Source of the DNA: Sweltsa coloradensis
Lineage: Eukaryota; Arthropoda; Insecta; Plecoptera; Chloroperlidae
DNA length: 64,000 nucleotides
Reading direction: 5' to 3'
Assembly: GCA_024449915.1 (NCBI GenBank)
Contig: JAMZAV010000100.1
Location: 62,001 to 126,000 of the forward strand
Positions 32,695-45,776 of the stretch are shown here, piece after piece. The position numbers and the translations under genes are program-made. The first letter of the stretch is position 1. Each line of letters begins with the position of its first letter. The notes under the pieces are model-generated. The model saw nothing but the letters and a program-made list of their open reading frames with translations. It was not told the DNA's origin and did no database searches.

Positions 32695-35600
32695 TTTCCA
32701 CTCTGCAACTCCCCAATAAAATATCTCAATAGATATTTTAAATCATTATAATATCTCAAATATTCATGCAAAGCGATATTTTTGTTTAACTGAACTATTT
32801 CTTTGTATTTCACGCTAAGAAACATGCACGTAGACGTGGGTCTGTAAAGGGGGATGGGTTCAACCATATTTCACAAATAAATTTTAATATACGCAGACAT
32901 TTATTGCTAATTTGTGCAACTATGAAATTCGCAATGACTGGGAACAAAGTAAAAATATTCTGAGCCAGCTGAGGAAACAACTGAAATTATCAGCTTTTAT
33001 AATATTATTATTTATATTTTATATTAACGTATTATATTTTAGGTTTGTTTTCCCTTCAAATTTGTTTTAACGTTTAACTATCAACTCGGTGATTACTATT
33101 CAATTGTATTAATTTCATTTATTTTCTTTTTTCTTTTCAAATTATTATTTGTTTAAAATTTGTGAATAGGCCTAGGTTAAAACTGAATGAGAAACAAAGT
33201 ACATTTTTTATTAATTTAGGCATATATTACCGTTACTTTTATGTATGAATGAGGTAAAATATTTATACAACACCTTGTGTGACTGCAAAGAATATGATAT
33301 TTTTCCTAAAAGTATTGATTTGTTGGGTGGTTTAAAGTAACGACATTTTTTTTAAGTATTCGGTACGTTAGAAAAAATTAAGCTCTTAAAATATTTGTAT
33401 TTCATATTATATTTAGCCTTATGCAACGAAGTAGCTTAATCGATATTCTCAAGATTTTCAAGTAGGATATAATTATCTCGCCATCTGAAAGACTCATGCG
33501 ACGACGTCTACATCTCATATTGTATTCTACAATGGTTATTTTCTCAATCCACGTAGGTACATGTTTCTTTGTAAATGACATCGGCTACCGTGAGGACAAT
33601 GTTAAACACACCTTCTCTTTGAACATGGTTTCCAACTACACAAAGACATGTGGCTTAATTAACATACGGCAATATTTTACTTACTTTTATACGTATATTT
33701 TTCATAAGTGGTGACGAATCCCAAGCTGTATGTGTAGGGAGTTAGATATAAAGTTTTGAATGTAAGGCATCTCGTTGACTGAAAGCCATACGTTCAGCTT
33801 CCTCTGCACTGTTAACTCACAATATGATTTTTATTTGACACAAAGCCAATTTTGTTATTATTGTAAGTGAGGATTATTGATTATTTTCATTAAATCTGTA
33901 ACATATTGTTTTGCGATAATATTATATGCCCTTGTGACTTACCACGGAATAATTAATTATTTGTTAATATTTGCATTCTCATATACAACATTTGAACTTG
34001 TTACATTATGAAAATGAATGAGAGAATGATAGAGAGAGCATCTGCCCCATAGTACGTGAGTACCTGTCACCCTCTAATGCAATATACTTCATACAATATC
34101 AAAGTTAAATATTGTATCAAATACAACATCAATAAATATTATAAAATCACTACAAAAACTAGTGAAACAGTGCTACAACCTACTTAAGGTAATCTTTAAT
34201 TATTCTTTTTTTTAAATCTCTTAATTCTGTTATCTCATTGATTCTGACGGCACACGGGTGAGTCGGCCGCGACCTCTTGGCCGCTGAGTACCGCTCTCTG
34301 ACTGGCGCGTCAATGATGTCGCCGCCCTCAGGGCTGGTTCGGTCCGATTTAATAACTAAAGTACCCAGCGTAAATCAGTTCGTGAGCACGTATACTCTAA
34401 ACAGGAATTTATTTCTTTCTTTTGTAATAGTTTTCAATTGTATCATCAAGTATCCAGTCGCATTATAGGCCAATCATCGCATTGTTTGGGTGGTAAATGA
34501 ACATTAAAGAATGTATCATTTTAATTACTGGTAACATTTAACTCGTTAAAAATGCAACTAATTCGTTAAAGTATGCAGGATATTATTGGGAAATTTCAAG
34601 CACGTACGCATTGAACGTTATACGTACTTGAGGGATGGGTTCAAACACTCGGAACATCATTTAAATAGGTAACCTCTAATAGAAAACCGATTTCAATAGG
34701 ATGTTTTAGCTCGTTTGCAACTCGTTTGGCGAATAACTTGTTGCCTTGTTTAACACTGAGTACATATTTAATGAATTTTCCCATTAACTCAATGTTTGTT
34801 ACGGATATCGTATCAATTACAATATTGACCAGATTTTTACTTTCAATTATTTGATCGAACATCCCACTCAGAGTATATAGTTGATTAGTGAATCGTTCAA
34901 AAATCCAGAATTGCGAGATCAGAATTAATTGCGAGTTTCATCCTCAAATGCTCCGAGGCAAATTGTCTAGACCAAAGTACTGTAATTAGGCGGGATTACC
35001 CTTAAACATTTATTAATAATATCAATACTGTGAATATTTCACGAGAGAAATTATAACATTGACGGGATGTTTCGTCGCGTCGGAGTGGGGAATAATTTAC
35101 ATTATTCCTTAATTCCCTGTTAATTTTATTGATAATATCAAACTGTGGATATTATTGAAAATACCAATACTGTAAATATTATTGCTAGTATTCTTTTACA
35201 CGGTGAAAACATTGGATTGTTTTACTACACAGAGCCAGATTTCCTTTGCGTTAGACATAACTATATAATCTAAACATATTTTATCTCTTCTACACAGATT
35301 TATGTGGTATAGTAAAGTGGATACAGTACTGAGGAGAGCATCCTAATTTAAATTTTAGGAGCGTTGCTTTTAACTGGATGTCACATTCCCTCATTATTTT
35401 CTTGAAGACGTGACATAGGCTCAGAGTCAACAAACCATACGACATTACTAATAGGAATCACGAAGCATTCTCTTCTCTTTGCGAATGAAGAGATGTTTGT
35501 TTTGTGCTTTTCAGCATCCACGTATTCAGTGAGCCAGATACGTCTTGAATCTCACATGACGTTTTAAATTAAAATCGTATTTGGAATAATATCATCGTTT

Positions 35601-35723
35601 CCCAGCCTGAAGACTTAGAGGTCTTCCTTAGTAGATATTACACTCATTGTTCCACAAGTTTTTGCAGCTCATATCTTCTTCTCAAATGTTGTTCTGTTGA
35701 CGTGTTGCTGTCGTTACGTTATT
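32689..35723. other. Non-coding AT-rich interval
   Basis: No gene or recognised repeat is found. A modestly GC-richer patch at 34245-34345 (GGCACACGGGTGAGTCGGCC) has no identifiable product. Confidence 0.5.
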
Positions 35724-36298
35724 AGAGGAGGGAGCGCAGCGACTGAGTCTTACGATTCAAGTCAAACGACACATGTGATTCTGTGTGTGTATGTGTATGC
35801 CAAAAATCAGACGAATCACTAAACCGATTTCGCTGAAATTTTAAACAGACATCCGGTACGAGTTTACTGAGAACTGTTAACAAAATCAGCAACAACCGTT
35901 GCGATTTAAACCTACAAGAAATATTAAATTGAAAATTAGTCTGAAAATGTGTAGGATTTAATTTAACGACAAAGGTTTTTTTCTTGAAGAAATCATTTTT
36001 ATAGAATCCTGTTATTAGGAGGCGAATGTATGTAGTGACCAAGGTGTATCGCATCTTACACTCACAAGGTTCCCAAAAATTCCGCTTGGAGATTGATTAA
36101 ACCTTGCAATCTTTCTACGTATTTCGTACTGGCTATGTTTTCCTTAGTATCGTAGGCCTATGCATTTAAAAAAAAGTTCTATAATTTTCCAGAAATAATA
36201 AAATATTCCAGAAATAAAAAGATCTATCCCGAGCGTTGTTTGAAGTTTGAACCCGGATCTCCCACATTTCGGGTATACAGGTGCCTTAGCCAACTAGA
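35724..36298 (-). mobile_element. tRNA-derived SINE (SINE-A), full copy
   Basis: It matches 17925-18523 along its length: GGAGGGAGCGCAGCGACTGA, the GTGTGTGTATG tract, GCTGAAATTTTAAACAGAC, the CCTTGCAATCTTTCTACG block, then CATTTCGGGTATACAGG and GCCTTAGCCAACTAG. The minus-strand head has TTGGCTAAGGCAC (A-box-like) and GGTTCAAACTTC (diverged B box). As at 18.5 kb, the head is immediately followed by a CTAG MITE. Confidence 0.82.
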
Positions 36299-36576
36299 CT
36301 AGGAAAACGCCAAAGTCGTTGTTAGACGAGTGAGCAAGTCATGTGTTGAGTACCCGGGAACATTTGCTTTTACGTTGATTAATATATAAGGTATAAATGA
36401 TAGGGCTTTGAGTTTATTGGTATAAGGACGCGTCAACTGTAAGGCCGTACGATGTGCTAGGGTGGAAATACCCATGCTGATGCTGGATCCATGCTTATGT
36501 AAGGAATTGGAATGTTACCGGGTACTCAAGACATGACACGCTCACTCGTCTAACAACGACTTTGGCGTTTTCCTAG
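36299..36576. mobile_element. CTAG MITE adjoining SINE-A
   Basis: This 278-bp element runs from CTAGGAAAACGCC to GGCGTTTTCCTAG with ~55-bp terminal inverted repeats. It is attached to the SINE head at the same base (GCCAACTAGA then CTAGG) as the copies at 18524 and 19096. Confidence 0.9.
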
Positions 36577-39500
36577 TGGCTAAAATCTCCAAAACAATTT
36601 TTAGATACTTGTTATACAAACTTTATATTATTTTTTGCATTTATTATTAGAATGTTTCATATTTGCCTTTATATAGAGTACAATCGTTTCAAAGTTAACC
36701 ACCCATATAGTTTCTTATGACATAAAGTTTACATTTTCCATTCGTTGAACTTCCATTTTTATATTTTTAAATCTTGCTCTTTAGCTCACGACATTGCATT
36801 AAAAAACTATAACATGAATAAATTACAAACTCGGTGCAATATTTACTTGTACAAAAGGACCTTTGAGCAATCAACGTAATTTAACTATACTTAACACTTG
36901 AACCTGGTCTAATGAACCTAGCGTAGTGTGTTTATACAATGTTAACGAGGTAAATAACTTAATACGACCTGTCCTTTGTTTAAGACATTCATACAAAATA
37001 CGAGTAGCAGTATCAGCAAGACCATGAAGAGCACACGCAGATGTAAGGAGCAACCAGATTACAGCTACTTTACAGCCGCCTCTCGTGTGATAGTCCTTTG
37101 TTTCAAACAACGGGGGATATATTTTTCAAACTGAATCAACCTTCAAAATATTCCAACATTGTTATTGTTTGGCCTTTCCATAATCTTCCAAACGTAACAA
37201 TGTAGTGTATTTTGCCGGCTCCTTGAAGTGTAAAATCACGTTGGAACAACAGTGAAATCTTAATCCTCTCCTCTATTCTCCGCGTCTTCGTCTCGTCTCA
37301 CATTTCCCTTGCGAGTCGTAAAATCCAAAGAGCAAGGAGTAACCGTTGAGCCAGCCAGGCTCGGGCAGGCCACGTAGGCCCATGGCGGCAGGCTGTCTGC
37401 TGGGCCCGGACCCTAACCTATGATGCCCCCTTCAACTATACTCTCTTTCAAACTTCCCTCCCTGTATGCCGCCAAGAAAATTAGTTGCATTTTCATTCAT
37501 ATCGTGCAATATTAAAACACCATTGTCTTGCGATAACCGACCACCTTATATACATTCCTCTTTCTAGATGATCTTGAGCTTGAACTCGTCGATTACGTCG
37601 GGGCCTACAGGGTTGGCTTGGTCGCTTTGATTTACTTACTGTCCCCTACTGAAAATAAGTTATATAACTAAGTGGGTAGACTCTTAATACAATTAATGTA
37701 TTTATTTATTTTTTTATTAGGGGCAGAAACGTAAACCATCCTCATCATCACGTTAGTATTAAATATCGTTATTATTGACTCTGCAGCCAGAGTCGTAGCT
37801 TTTCACACAGAATAACATCAATAATTTGACTGTAAATTTAAATACAATAAAAATGTATTCAGTTATTATTTACAATACACGAGGTTTGCTATAAAAATTG
37901 AAGTTAATGCTCGTAATAAGTTACACAAATTACCAGATATTGCAGTTGTACCTGTCTCTGATCGATATTTGAAAAGTCGAAGAAACGTTGCTGAAATGTT
38001 GGGTAAATGAAAGAGGGTAAATATAACAGAAAAATATATTACCTGAAATTTTCGGGCGGAACATAAACTCACGATAAATCATTATATTTCAACTTTTGAA
38101 CAATAGTGCATGCAGCCTGCATCTTAAGTGCAAAATTAAAATTTTGGGCATAGATTTTTTATGTTGTTTCAAAACACCCCGGATTTCTGAAATAACAGAT
38201 GGTGCACGAATTGAACCTAAAGGTGTTTTGATGACAACTAAAAAAAAACAACAACGCTTATAATTTAATTTTGCATATGGGGTGCAGGCCACCATATTTT
38301 CAAAAAATTGAAATAAAATGGCCGATAGTGAGGTTATATTCCGCCCCCAAAAAAATTATAAATATTTTTCTGTTATTTTAAAGGCACTTTTTCATTCAGT
38401 CAACTTGCATGGACTTTAACTCTATTTACCCTAGGCTATGTAGGCTTGTACAATTACATATGATTAAACATTCCATTAAGTTCTGCGGTGTTGTGACAGT
38501 TCTTTACAGTTAACATAGATTGTATTCCAGGATTGCTAGATTATACTAAGAGTATACTTTCCAGATACAAAGCATTGGAAGTGGGAATACACCAATTCAA
38601 CCAAGGAATGCTACAGTATAAACAAACACACATCAATCTCCTCTCAAGGGTAAAAAATACACTTGGTAACGGGTGTCTATCCAATAAAGTACACTATACT
38701 ATCTTCATGGAAGAAAGAATCTATTTTGTTGCGTCCAGGGTGTTCTCCACATAAGCCTCAGATTGCGTTGAATTTATTTCCATAAGCCTAGCATCATCAA
38801 TCACTAGACCAATCTCGCTCGGACGCTGACCCTGAGCTGTGCAGGCCGAGTTTTATTCAAACCCCGAGTAATTTTATTATGAGCAAAGTTTAGACGACCC
38901 CATGCGTGGCTTGGAAAGCAAATTATAAGATAATGAGAAAAACTTATGAATTATCGACAGTTGTTAGCGTTATTATAAAATGAGGCTAAATTAGCTTGGA
39001 AGAAAGTATCACGATGTTTTATAGAAGATCCGTCATGTAAGAATAAATCACGGCCCTTCGTTGACTCTTTCGTCAACATCTGGCAACATCGCGTATCCGA
39101 AGCATTCCATGAAGAACTTTGCAGACGTATATGTGCTTGCCTATTGCATCCCTCGTTTAGAGTTTAGACTCATATCAATCAACTCAATATATTCTAGTAG
39201 GAGACAAACGACCGAGGAGTGTACTCGAATTTTAAACGCTTAAAGTAAAACTTCAGTAGCGAGGTACAATATTGTTTGAAAAAGAAATGATCTAGAATTT
39301 TTTAGAAAACTTGTCTATTATTGGAAACAGTGAAGTGAACTTCACGAATAAAATACTTTTTTAAGACGGCTGAGCCTATAACTAGTTCGATATTAATAAA
39401 ATGTATGCGAAGGAAAGCCGCTTAAAATGAGTTTGTCGAAAAGAAACGGTCTTTTAAATATGTTTCAAGCTGGGATAAAATATTTCATTACTTTAAACTT

Positions 39501-42480
39501 TTCAATAGTAACGAAAAACTGCAGTTATTAAGTTTAAAAATATAATCCTTCTATGTATTATCAATATATCTTTTCAAATGTAACCATCGAAAATATTGTT
39601 TAATCATTTTGTTCCTGAAAACTAACAAGAACTCGTCTAAGCTCTGTATATTACTGACAATATAGTTCTCGCTATACCTGCAGGCCTTTGTTTATCTACC
39701 ATGGAACTGCAGAGAACACTATTTATCTTTGTGATTGATCCAAATGTAAGTTTCCACATCTCTGGTTATTTGGCAGTGTATACGCCGAGACTAATTATGT
39801 GCTACAATAATCACAATCTATATTTTGCTCTGCTTCGGTGCCGAAATAGGCAATATGAATGTTGAATGTGTGGTATCCATGCAACAATGCTAATCGCGAT
39901 GAGCTACAACCTTTCACTTAGTACTGCTTAATTGACGATATAGAATGGTAAAACCTGTAACGCCGATTCGAAGGTTTTTAATCTACTTAAATCATCAATT
40001 TTGTAAAAAAATAGTTTAGGGCCACTAATTTACTTTTTAAAGAACCGAATCATGTTAAATAAATAACCTTAGCTACCTGTTGGTAGAATAGAAGGTTTCA
40101 GTTTGATACACCTCAATTATCTCCTCATTGCTTAAAAGTTGTACAACCCATTTTCAAAAAGCAATTTATTAAGACTTGGAAATTATGAGAACATTAATTT
40201 TGTAAACATTTGCGTTTAAAATAATAAACTAATGATAATAAATTAGTTCTCTATCCTACAAACTACCAACAAAATAATTTTTTTATACGACCTGACAATT
40301 TCGCAAACATTTTAAAAGCGATCTGATTGACGTGACTAAATAACTGTCGTTCATGGAATGCATTTTCCCGACTCTTTTGTTTGACGTTTTTTATGTCGAG
40401 TAATTTTTTCATGATGTTGAGTTATAAGCTATCTGTACGTAGTAATACAGACTTTTTACGGTAAAAATAAATTAGGTAGTCTATAAAATGTGAGTTAAAG
40501 TTGATGAAAGAGGAGTCAAGTGTTGTCGTTGGTCTTTCAAAACTCAAAAGAGTGGTTTCGTTTTGAAATGTGATATTGTGTCGTATTTTAAGGCTGCTTC
40601 CAAACAAAGATATTAATATTCTTTTGTTCCGTCAAAACGATCCTCAACATTGATCTCATAATATTACAATACTCAAAATGAATTATTTTAAAATTTTAAA
40701 ATTATGATTTACTTGAAAATATTTAAAATAATTTTATGAAATCACGTTGCAAAACACATTTCATTGTGAGTTTGTGTCCAGCTATGTAGAAACCCTCACA
40801 TTTGTACTATGATTCTCTTGGTGTATCGCTGTTTGTCGCTGTGTCCTGGTCGAGGGTCGAGGGTGTACGGAGGCTAGACAGCGACAGAGAGCACAATGAG
40901 TCTAGGTGCAAGCTACGCAAGACTTCAAGACAGGGAAGCTGTAAGCCAGGAGCCCGGACGGGGGTGGCAGGGAAGGCGGGGCTACGTTGTCCCTTGGCGA
41001 CCGTAAAATGGGGAGGCGTGGCAAACCCTCTTTTTAGTCCCAACTCACCCTGCATCTAATTTTCAACAAGTTTTTGGTTTTTATTGAAGTCGGGGACAAA
41101 GAAGCCCATATGGTTTCACACCGCAAACTCCCTCTAAGCTAAGTTACAAACAATGATAAATAATAAACCGCGACAACACGATGTTCAAAACCAGGAGTAA
41201 AGCAACAAAAACATGACGCTGGAAATACATCGAAGACAACTAATACTCGACACATTTCAGTTTCATGATTTGATGAAACATGTTTATGTAATTGTGTATC
41301 ATTCTTTTTGTAGGGAACGAGTGGACGAATTAACTACAACTTGGAGGAGGAAGACGGCAGGACGTCAGTTTGGGGTTCTTGTTGTGATACTAAGGTAAAA
41401 ATCCAATTTTCTCCTCTTCCTTAAAGTTCAGCTAAAAATATGTTTTTACATTCCCGTCATTCCGTCATCTTTCTCGCTCTACGAGGGAATGATGACGCAC
41501 GCAAATCTCAACGATCAATTACTATCAAGAGCCATCTCAGCTTGAACATACGAACACATACTTCAATCATTCTCATTTCCACCGTTCTCAACGTATAATC
41601 GCATTATTCCTGATTTCGAATCAGTACAAGACCAAACCCATTTCCATCAATGCCTGTAGTAATGGAATCAGACAAGTGCCTGAAATTCTCCTCCATAATT
41701 TGCCTCACAATCCTTGCATCTTATGTGAATTCATAAGGTTGCTTATTATTGCAAGCTTAGAACTAAACCAACTTAGCATATCAATCAAGTTTACAGAATG
41801 CATACAACCCTTACGTTATATTATTACCTCAATGGTATTAGCATTAATATAATAATATCTTGCAATGGGTATAGCTAGTGTAACGTGAAATTACATCACG
41901 AAAACTGACGAGAGGTACTAACGAACTACATCCTTTCAAAATCAGTCTGGTTTCTTTAATGAGGACAGGGATTAGAGAAACACAATTATGTTACAAAGCG
42001 GAAGGTTTAAGCTAGATATAAACGAGGACACTGTCATTTGTTTCTTCTAAGAAGCTGATAGCAACATACATCGACTTGCTGATAAACTCGATCTCATTCG
42101 TTTGCTCTGCACTTGTTGTTCTTTTTTTTATTCCAATCGGTTTATTGAAGTGGAATTGGATACTACAGTACTTGGCTCGAGCTCTCAAGGGGAAGAAGCG
42201 CACTTATTGAAATACAGTTACGCTACATGGGCATGACAATGGCTGCTAAAGAATTCGGTCGCACATTTACAATAATACATTTAACTTGTTCGATTTAGCG
42301 AAGTAAGCCTGTCTGTTGGTACAAATAAACGTTTATTATTATTAAACAACATCTTATCTCTTCTTCGTGTCAGACGAAGGAAGAATTAACTGTTATCACT
42401 AGAATGACCCTAGGTGAAACAATGTTCAACATTATCACGACACTTCAAATATGTATAATTATTTTTCAAATTACCAAGTT
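36577..42480. other. Non-coding AT-rich interval
   Basis: No gene is recognised over 5.9 kb. The stretch 37330-37440 (GCCAGCCAGGCTCGGGC) and 40830-41050 (G-rich plus strand, GGAGCCCGGACGGGGG) are GC-richer. The latter has open frames on both strands over the same bases, so composition rather than coding explains them. Confidence 0.45.
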
Positions 42481-42600
42481 ATTAATTCGTGAATCAAGAT
42501 TTGAAAATAATAGTGTTTTCTACGATATTTTCATATCCATGTGAATCTGCGAGAAAAAAATATTAACTCAACTTCTCAAGATGTATCAATTTTCAACATA

Positions 42601-42620
42601 TTGGTGGAGGTGCCGGGTCT
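42601..42620 (+). repeat. Dispersed motif GGTGGAGGTGCCGG, copy 6
   Basis: TTGGTGGAGGTGCCGGGTCT, identical over 20 nt to copy 7, lies 248 bp upstream of it in the same orientation. The flanks differ. Confidence 0.85.
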
Positions 42621-42848
42621 CACACGTATTTATTTTGCTGTAGTGGTACTGGTATAAATACATTAATAGTTGTACACATTTAATATGCACTGATGACATA
42701 CTGATGAATTCAAAGATGTACACTAATAAATAGTATAATAATAATTGACGTTTCAAACAAGTTTAATATACTAACGAGTCACTGATTACCTTAAAGGTAA
42801 TGTCTTCAAAGATGAAACAGTAATAACGAGTAAAATAATAATTATATA

Positions 42849-42868
42849 TTGGTGGAGGTGCCGGGTCT
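42849..42868 (+). repeat. Dispersed motif GGTGGAGGTGCCGG, copy 7
   Basis: This copy has the same 20 nt as copy 6 and is preceded by an AT-rich stretch. Confidence 0.85.
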
Positions 42869-44974
42869 AACAAGGGTTAATTTCAGTAAGCTGATATTAA
42901 AGCAAAAAAACATTTTTTCTTATAAATAAGGTACCGTATTAGGCAATAAAGTTATAAAATGGCAGTGATGCTGTATTCAAGTTAAAAATAAATAAATAAA
43001 TGAAAATGCACTGATTCCCAAACGGTTTGAATTTATATACTGATTATATTAAGCAAATACTGATGAATAATAATTATGCTGGTACCAGGACGTCCCCTGT
43101 TATGACTATAGCTTGCAGTCACAACATTAATGAGAAGAATGTCGCCGACTATACCAAACATCCGTAAAATAATATCAATTTGTCTATAAATTACATAGTA
43201 ACACACACAAAGTTGTATTAACTTCCATTTTCCTGCCCAGACAAACCAAATCATTCGTTCAGGGATTCCCAGGATAAATTAAATTGTAAATCATGTACTA
43301 AACAAAACTCCACTAATCAAACTCTCCTGTAATTCTATTCGCTGTGCTACTTTGCATTGCTTCTCAGAGGAAAACGAGTTTCAAAATGTTATAAAATAAT
43401 GGATACAGTAACTTTTAACATACATGAATAATGTTTCCTATGAGTTAATATTTGTTTCAGATTTAACTCGAGTTTGTTGGTTAGCAGTGATTGAAGTATG
43501 CATTTTCCCCTGCCAATACACTTGCGGATGTTGTGCACAATTTCACTGCTTTGACCACACACTACTAGACTGTAACGACATTGCTTTGGTCTTAATAAAT
43601 ATGTTTATTTTTAAACATAAGTTGACAGAAATTTCGCAGTCATTTTATCTCACATTTCAAAATCAATTAATTGCCTGTTCAATCACTAATTACTATCTCA
43701 TATTCAATGAGGTACTGGTTTACAAATTACAAAGCTTTGAGGTCACCATCTGACGAAACATCAATAATATTGAAGACCTTACAGATAATGTTGTCGGAAA
43801 AGCAATTGTTGAAATCTGTTTCAATGTGATATAAATATTGAGTTCAAGGGTATGTTGAATAATTAATCTTACTTGGTTGGTGTTTCGTTGTCCAACAAAA
43901 GAGTTCAATTTTATTTCGCATGAAATTGAGTTCTTAAATTAACCGCCCGTCCTTGAAAGTGATTGGTTGATTCAAAGACAACGGGACGACCATTTGTTAT
44001 GTTGCAATTTAGTATATATTTATGTATTGATTACGCTAATACTAATATCATTCATTTTCGATATATTCAATATATCTTTGAGGTCTCTAATATCAATTTT
44101 GGCGAACAATACTTCTATCTTTTGATTAAAATAAATCTTATCAATGTCAAGTGTCAAGTTCGTGCATCAATGTTCGTACATTATTAATTTATTGAACAAT
44201 TAACATATTATTATGAAGTAATACTCTGCCAGAGCATGGACTCGAATCATGACACTTTGAACACAGCTTGTAATGTTTTAACTTCCATTCTGCTAGGGTG
44301 TCCGTAGCTTTATTACCTAATCGAATAATCGTTGAACTATTCAGAGAAGTTTTGAACAAATTATTTGAAAAGTAAAATTATTGAATTACGTTCTATACAT
44401 TAGTTAGCAGAGAGCTAGTATAATTTCATAGGTTGAACTCATTCAAAACAGGTGAGAGGCTTAGATTTCCCGTTGAGCTAGCTATAAACTTCCCTAGTGT
44501 GTAACTTCTGCCAAATTAACCATAATCATCGAATTGAACTGTATAAATGGTATTTGCTCTATTCGTTTGAAGCTTTGCCTTTACGCATGGCAGATTCGTT
44601 AGCGGCCAGCTAAAGCAAGTAGCTAAATCAAGCTAAAACAAGTTGAAACTCAAATATCTGACGAAGCTTTAAGATTTAAAGATTCTGTTTCAAACTTATA
44701 TGGTATTTTAATTAATAAATGACAACTTAATTACTTTATCATTCTCATGTTTTGCCTCTGGAACTGTGGTTTAAAATATATCATAAATTCTTTTTTAGAG
44801 CGCATTCATATAAATTTTTAGCCATCAAGTTAATTATTATTTCCACTTTTTTATTGGCGTTAGTACTGTTTATGGATAAATTTTTTACAGATCCGGTAGA
44901 GCGCGAACAAATAAACAAAACCATACACATTAAAAACAAAGAAACAAGCTAACAAAATATAAGTACTCGATCTA
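42869..44974. other. Non-coding AT-rich interval with one tRNA-like element
   Basis: No protein gene is recognised. The open frame at 43424-43753 is Cys-containing but has no recognisable domain. A tRNA-like element lies at 44225-44310. Confidence 0.4.
44225..44310 (-). mobile_element. tRNA-like sequence with A and B boxes
   Basis: The minus strand carries TAGCAGAATGG (44295-44285), a perfect match to the Pol III A box. After 36 nt comes GATTCGAGTCC (44248-44238), one change from the B-box consensus. Order and spacing fit a tRNA-derived SINE head or tRNA pseudogene. No convincing anticodon stem is seen. Confidence 0.55.
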
Positions 44975-44989
44975 TTTTTAACACGTTGG

Positions 44990-45776
44990 CGAAATTGAAG
45001 GCTTCGCTAATCTAATCATTGGATGAGCGAAGCGAACACTTCAATTTCACTGACCCCCAAAAAATTTAGCTCGGGTGTTTTTTTTTTTTTTTTAATTTTT
45101 GTTGTCTGTTTGTTCGCTCTCTACCGGGTAAACGGCATATGAGATCTTGATAAAAATTTGAAAGGACCTTCGAAATCTCTGAACTTAGAATTGCCACGTT
45201 TTTGGGTACAATCGAAAAAATATTTCTCATGAATATCGTACTTTTACGATTTTTTTCGATTTTTTGTGCGATATTTTCGTGCCATTTGGGCCAATTCTGA
45301 CCAAACGGGTAAGGCTACAATGTTCATATTATACATGGACATTAAGGTTATGGTGATGTTGTACATTTTGAAAAAAAAGTTGAAAAAGTTAGCCAGAATC
45401 TATAGAAATAAAGCTTTTAATATAAGTTTTTTGATTTTTTGTGCGCTATTTTCGTGCCATTTGGGCCAATTCTGACCAAACGGGTAGGGCTACAACGTTC
45501 ATATTATACATGGACATTAAGGTTATGGTGATGTAGTACTTTTTGAAAGAAAAAGTTGAAAAAGTTAGACAGAATCCATAGAAATAAAGCTTATAATAAA
45601 AGTTTTTTACGGTAAATAATACCAATTGACAAGAAACAATAGAAACTTGACAACAATCACCTACAATGCGTAGGCAACAAAACAAAGCACTTGCAAAAGT
45701 AAAGATATCCCACGCAAACTAAAAACTTTAAAAAGCTCATCCATCAACGCGGCGGGACTTTAGCGTTTTCCTAGTT
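44990..45776. mobile_element. Foldback-family element (B-B-A' arrangement)
   Basis: The left end holds a small inverted repeat, GAAATTGAAGGCTTCGCT against AGCGAAGCGAACACTTCAATTTC. Block B follows (GTTTGTTCGC, CACGTTTTTGGGTACAATCG, CGTACTTTTACGATTTTTTTCG), with a 175-bp tandem duplication. Block A' (CAATAGAAACTTGACAACAATC, ATCCATCAACGCGGCGGG) ends GCGTTTTCCTAG. It is homologous to the element at 49221-50370. There is no ORF of transposase size. Confidence 0.75.
45258..45607 (+). repeat. 175-bp tandem duplication inside the foldback element
   Basis: GATTTTTTGTGCGATATTTTCG at 45258 recurs at 45433 with a period of 175. Both copies carry GGGCCAATTCTGACCAAACG and GGACATTAAGGTTATGGTG. The related element at 49.4 kb has only one copy of this stretch. 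Confidence 0.88.

Noticed and set aside
40802..41059. Overlapping plus- and minus-strand open frames of 82-85 codons in a GC-rich patch
   Set aside because: Both strands are open because of low stop density in GC-rich sequence. No domain or supported splice sites.
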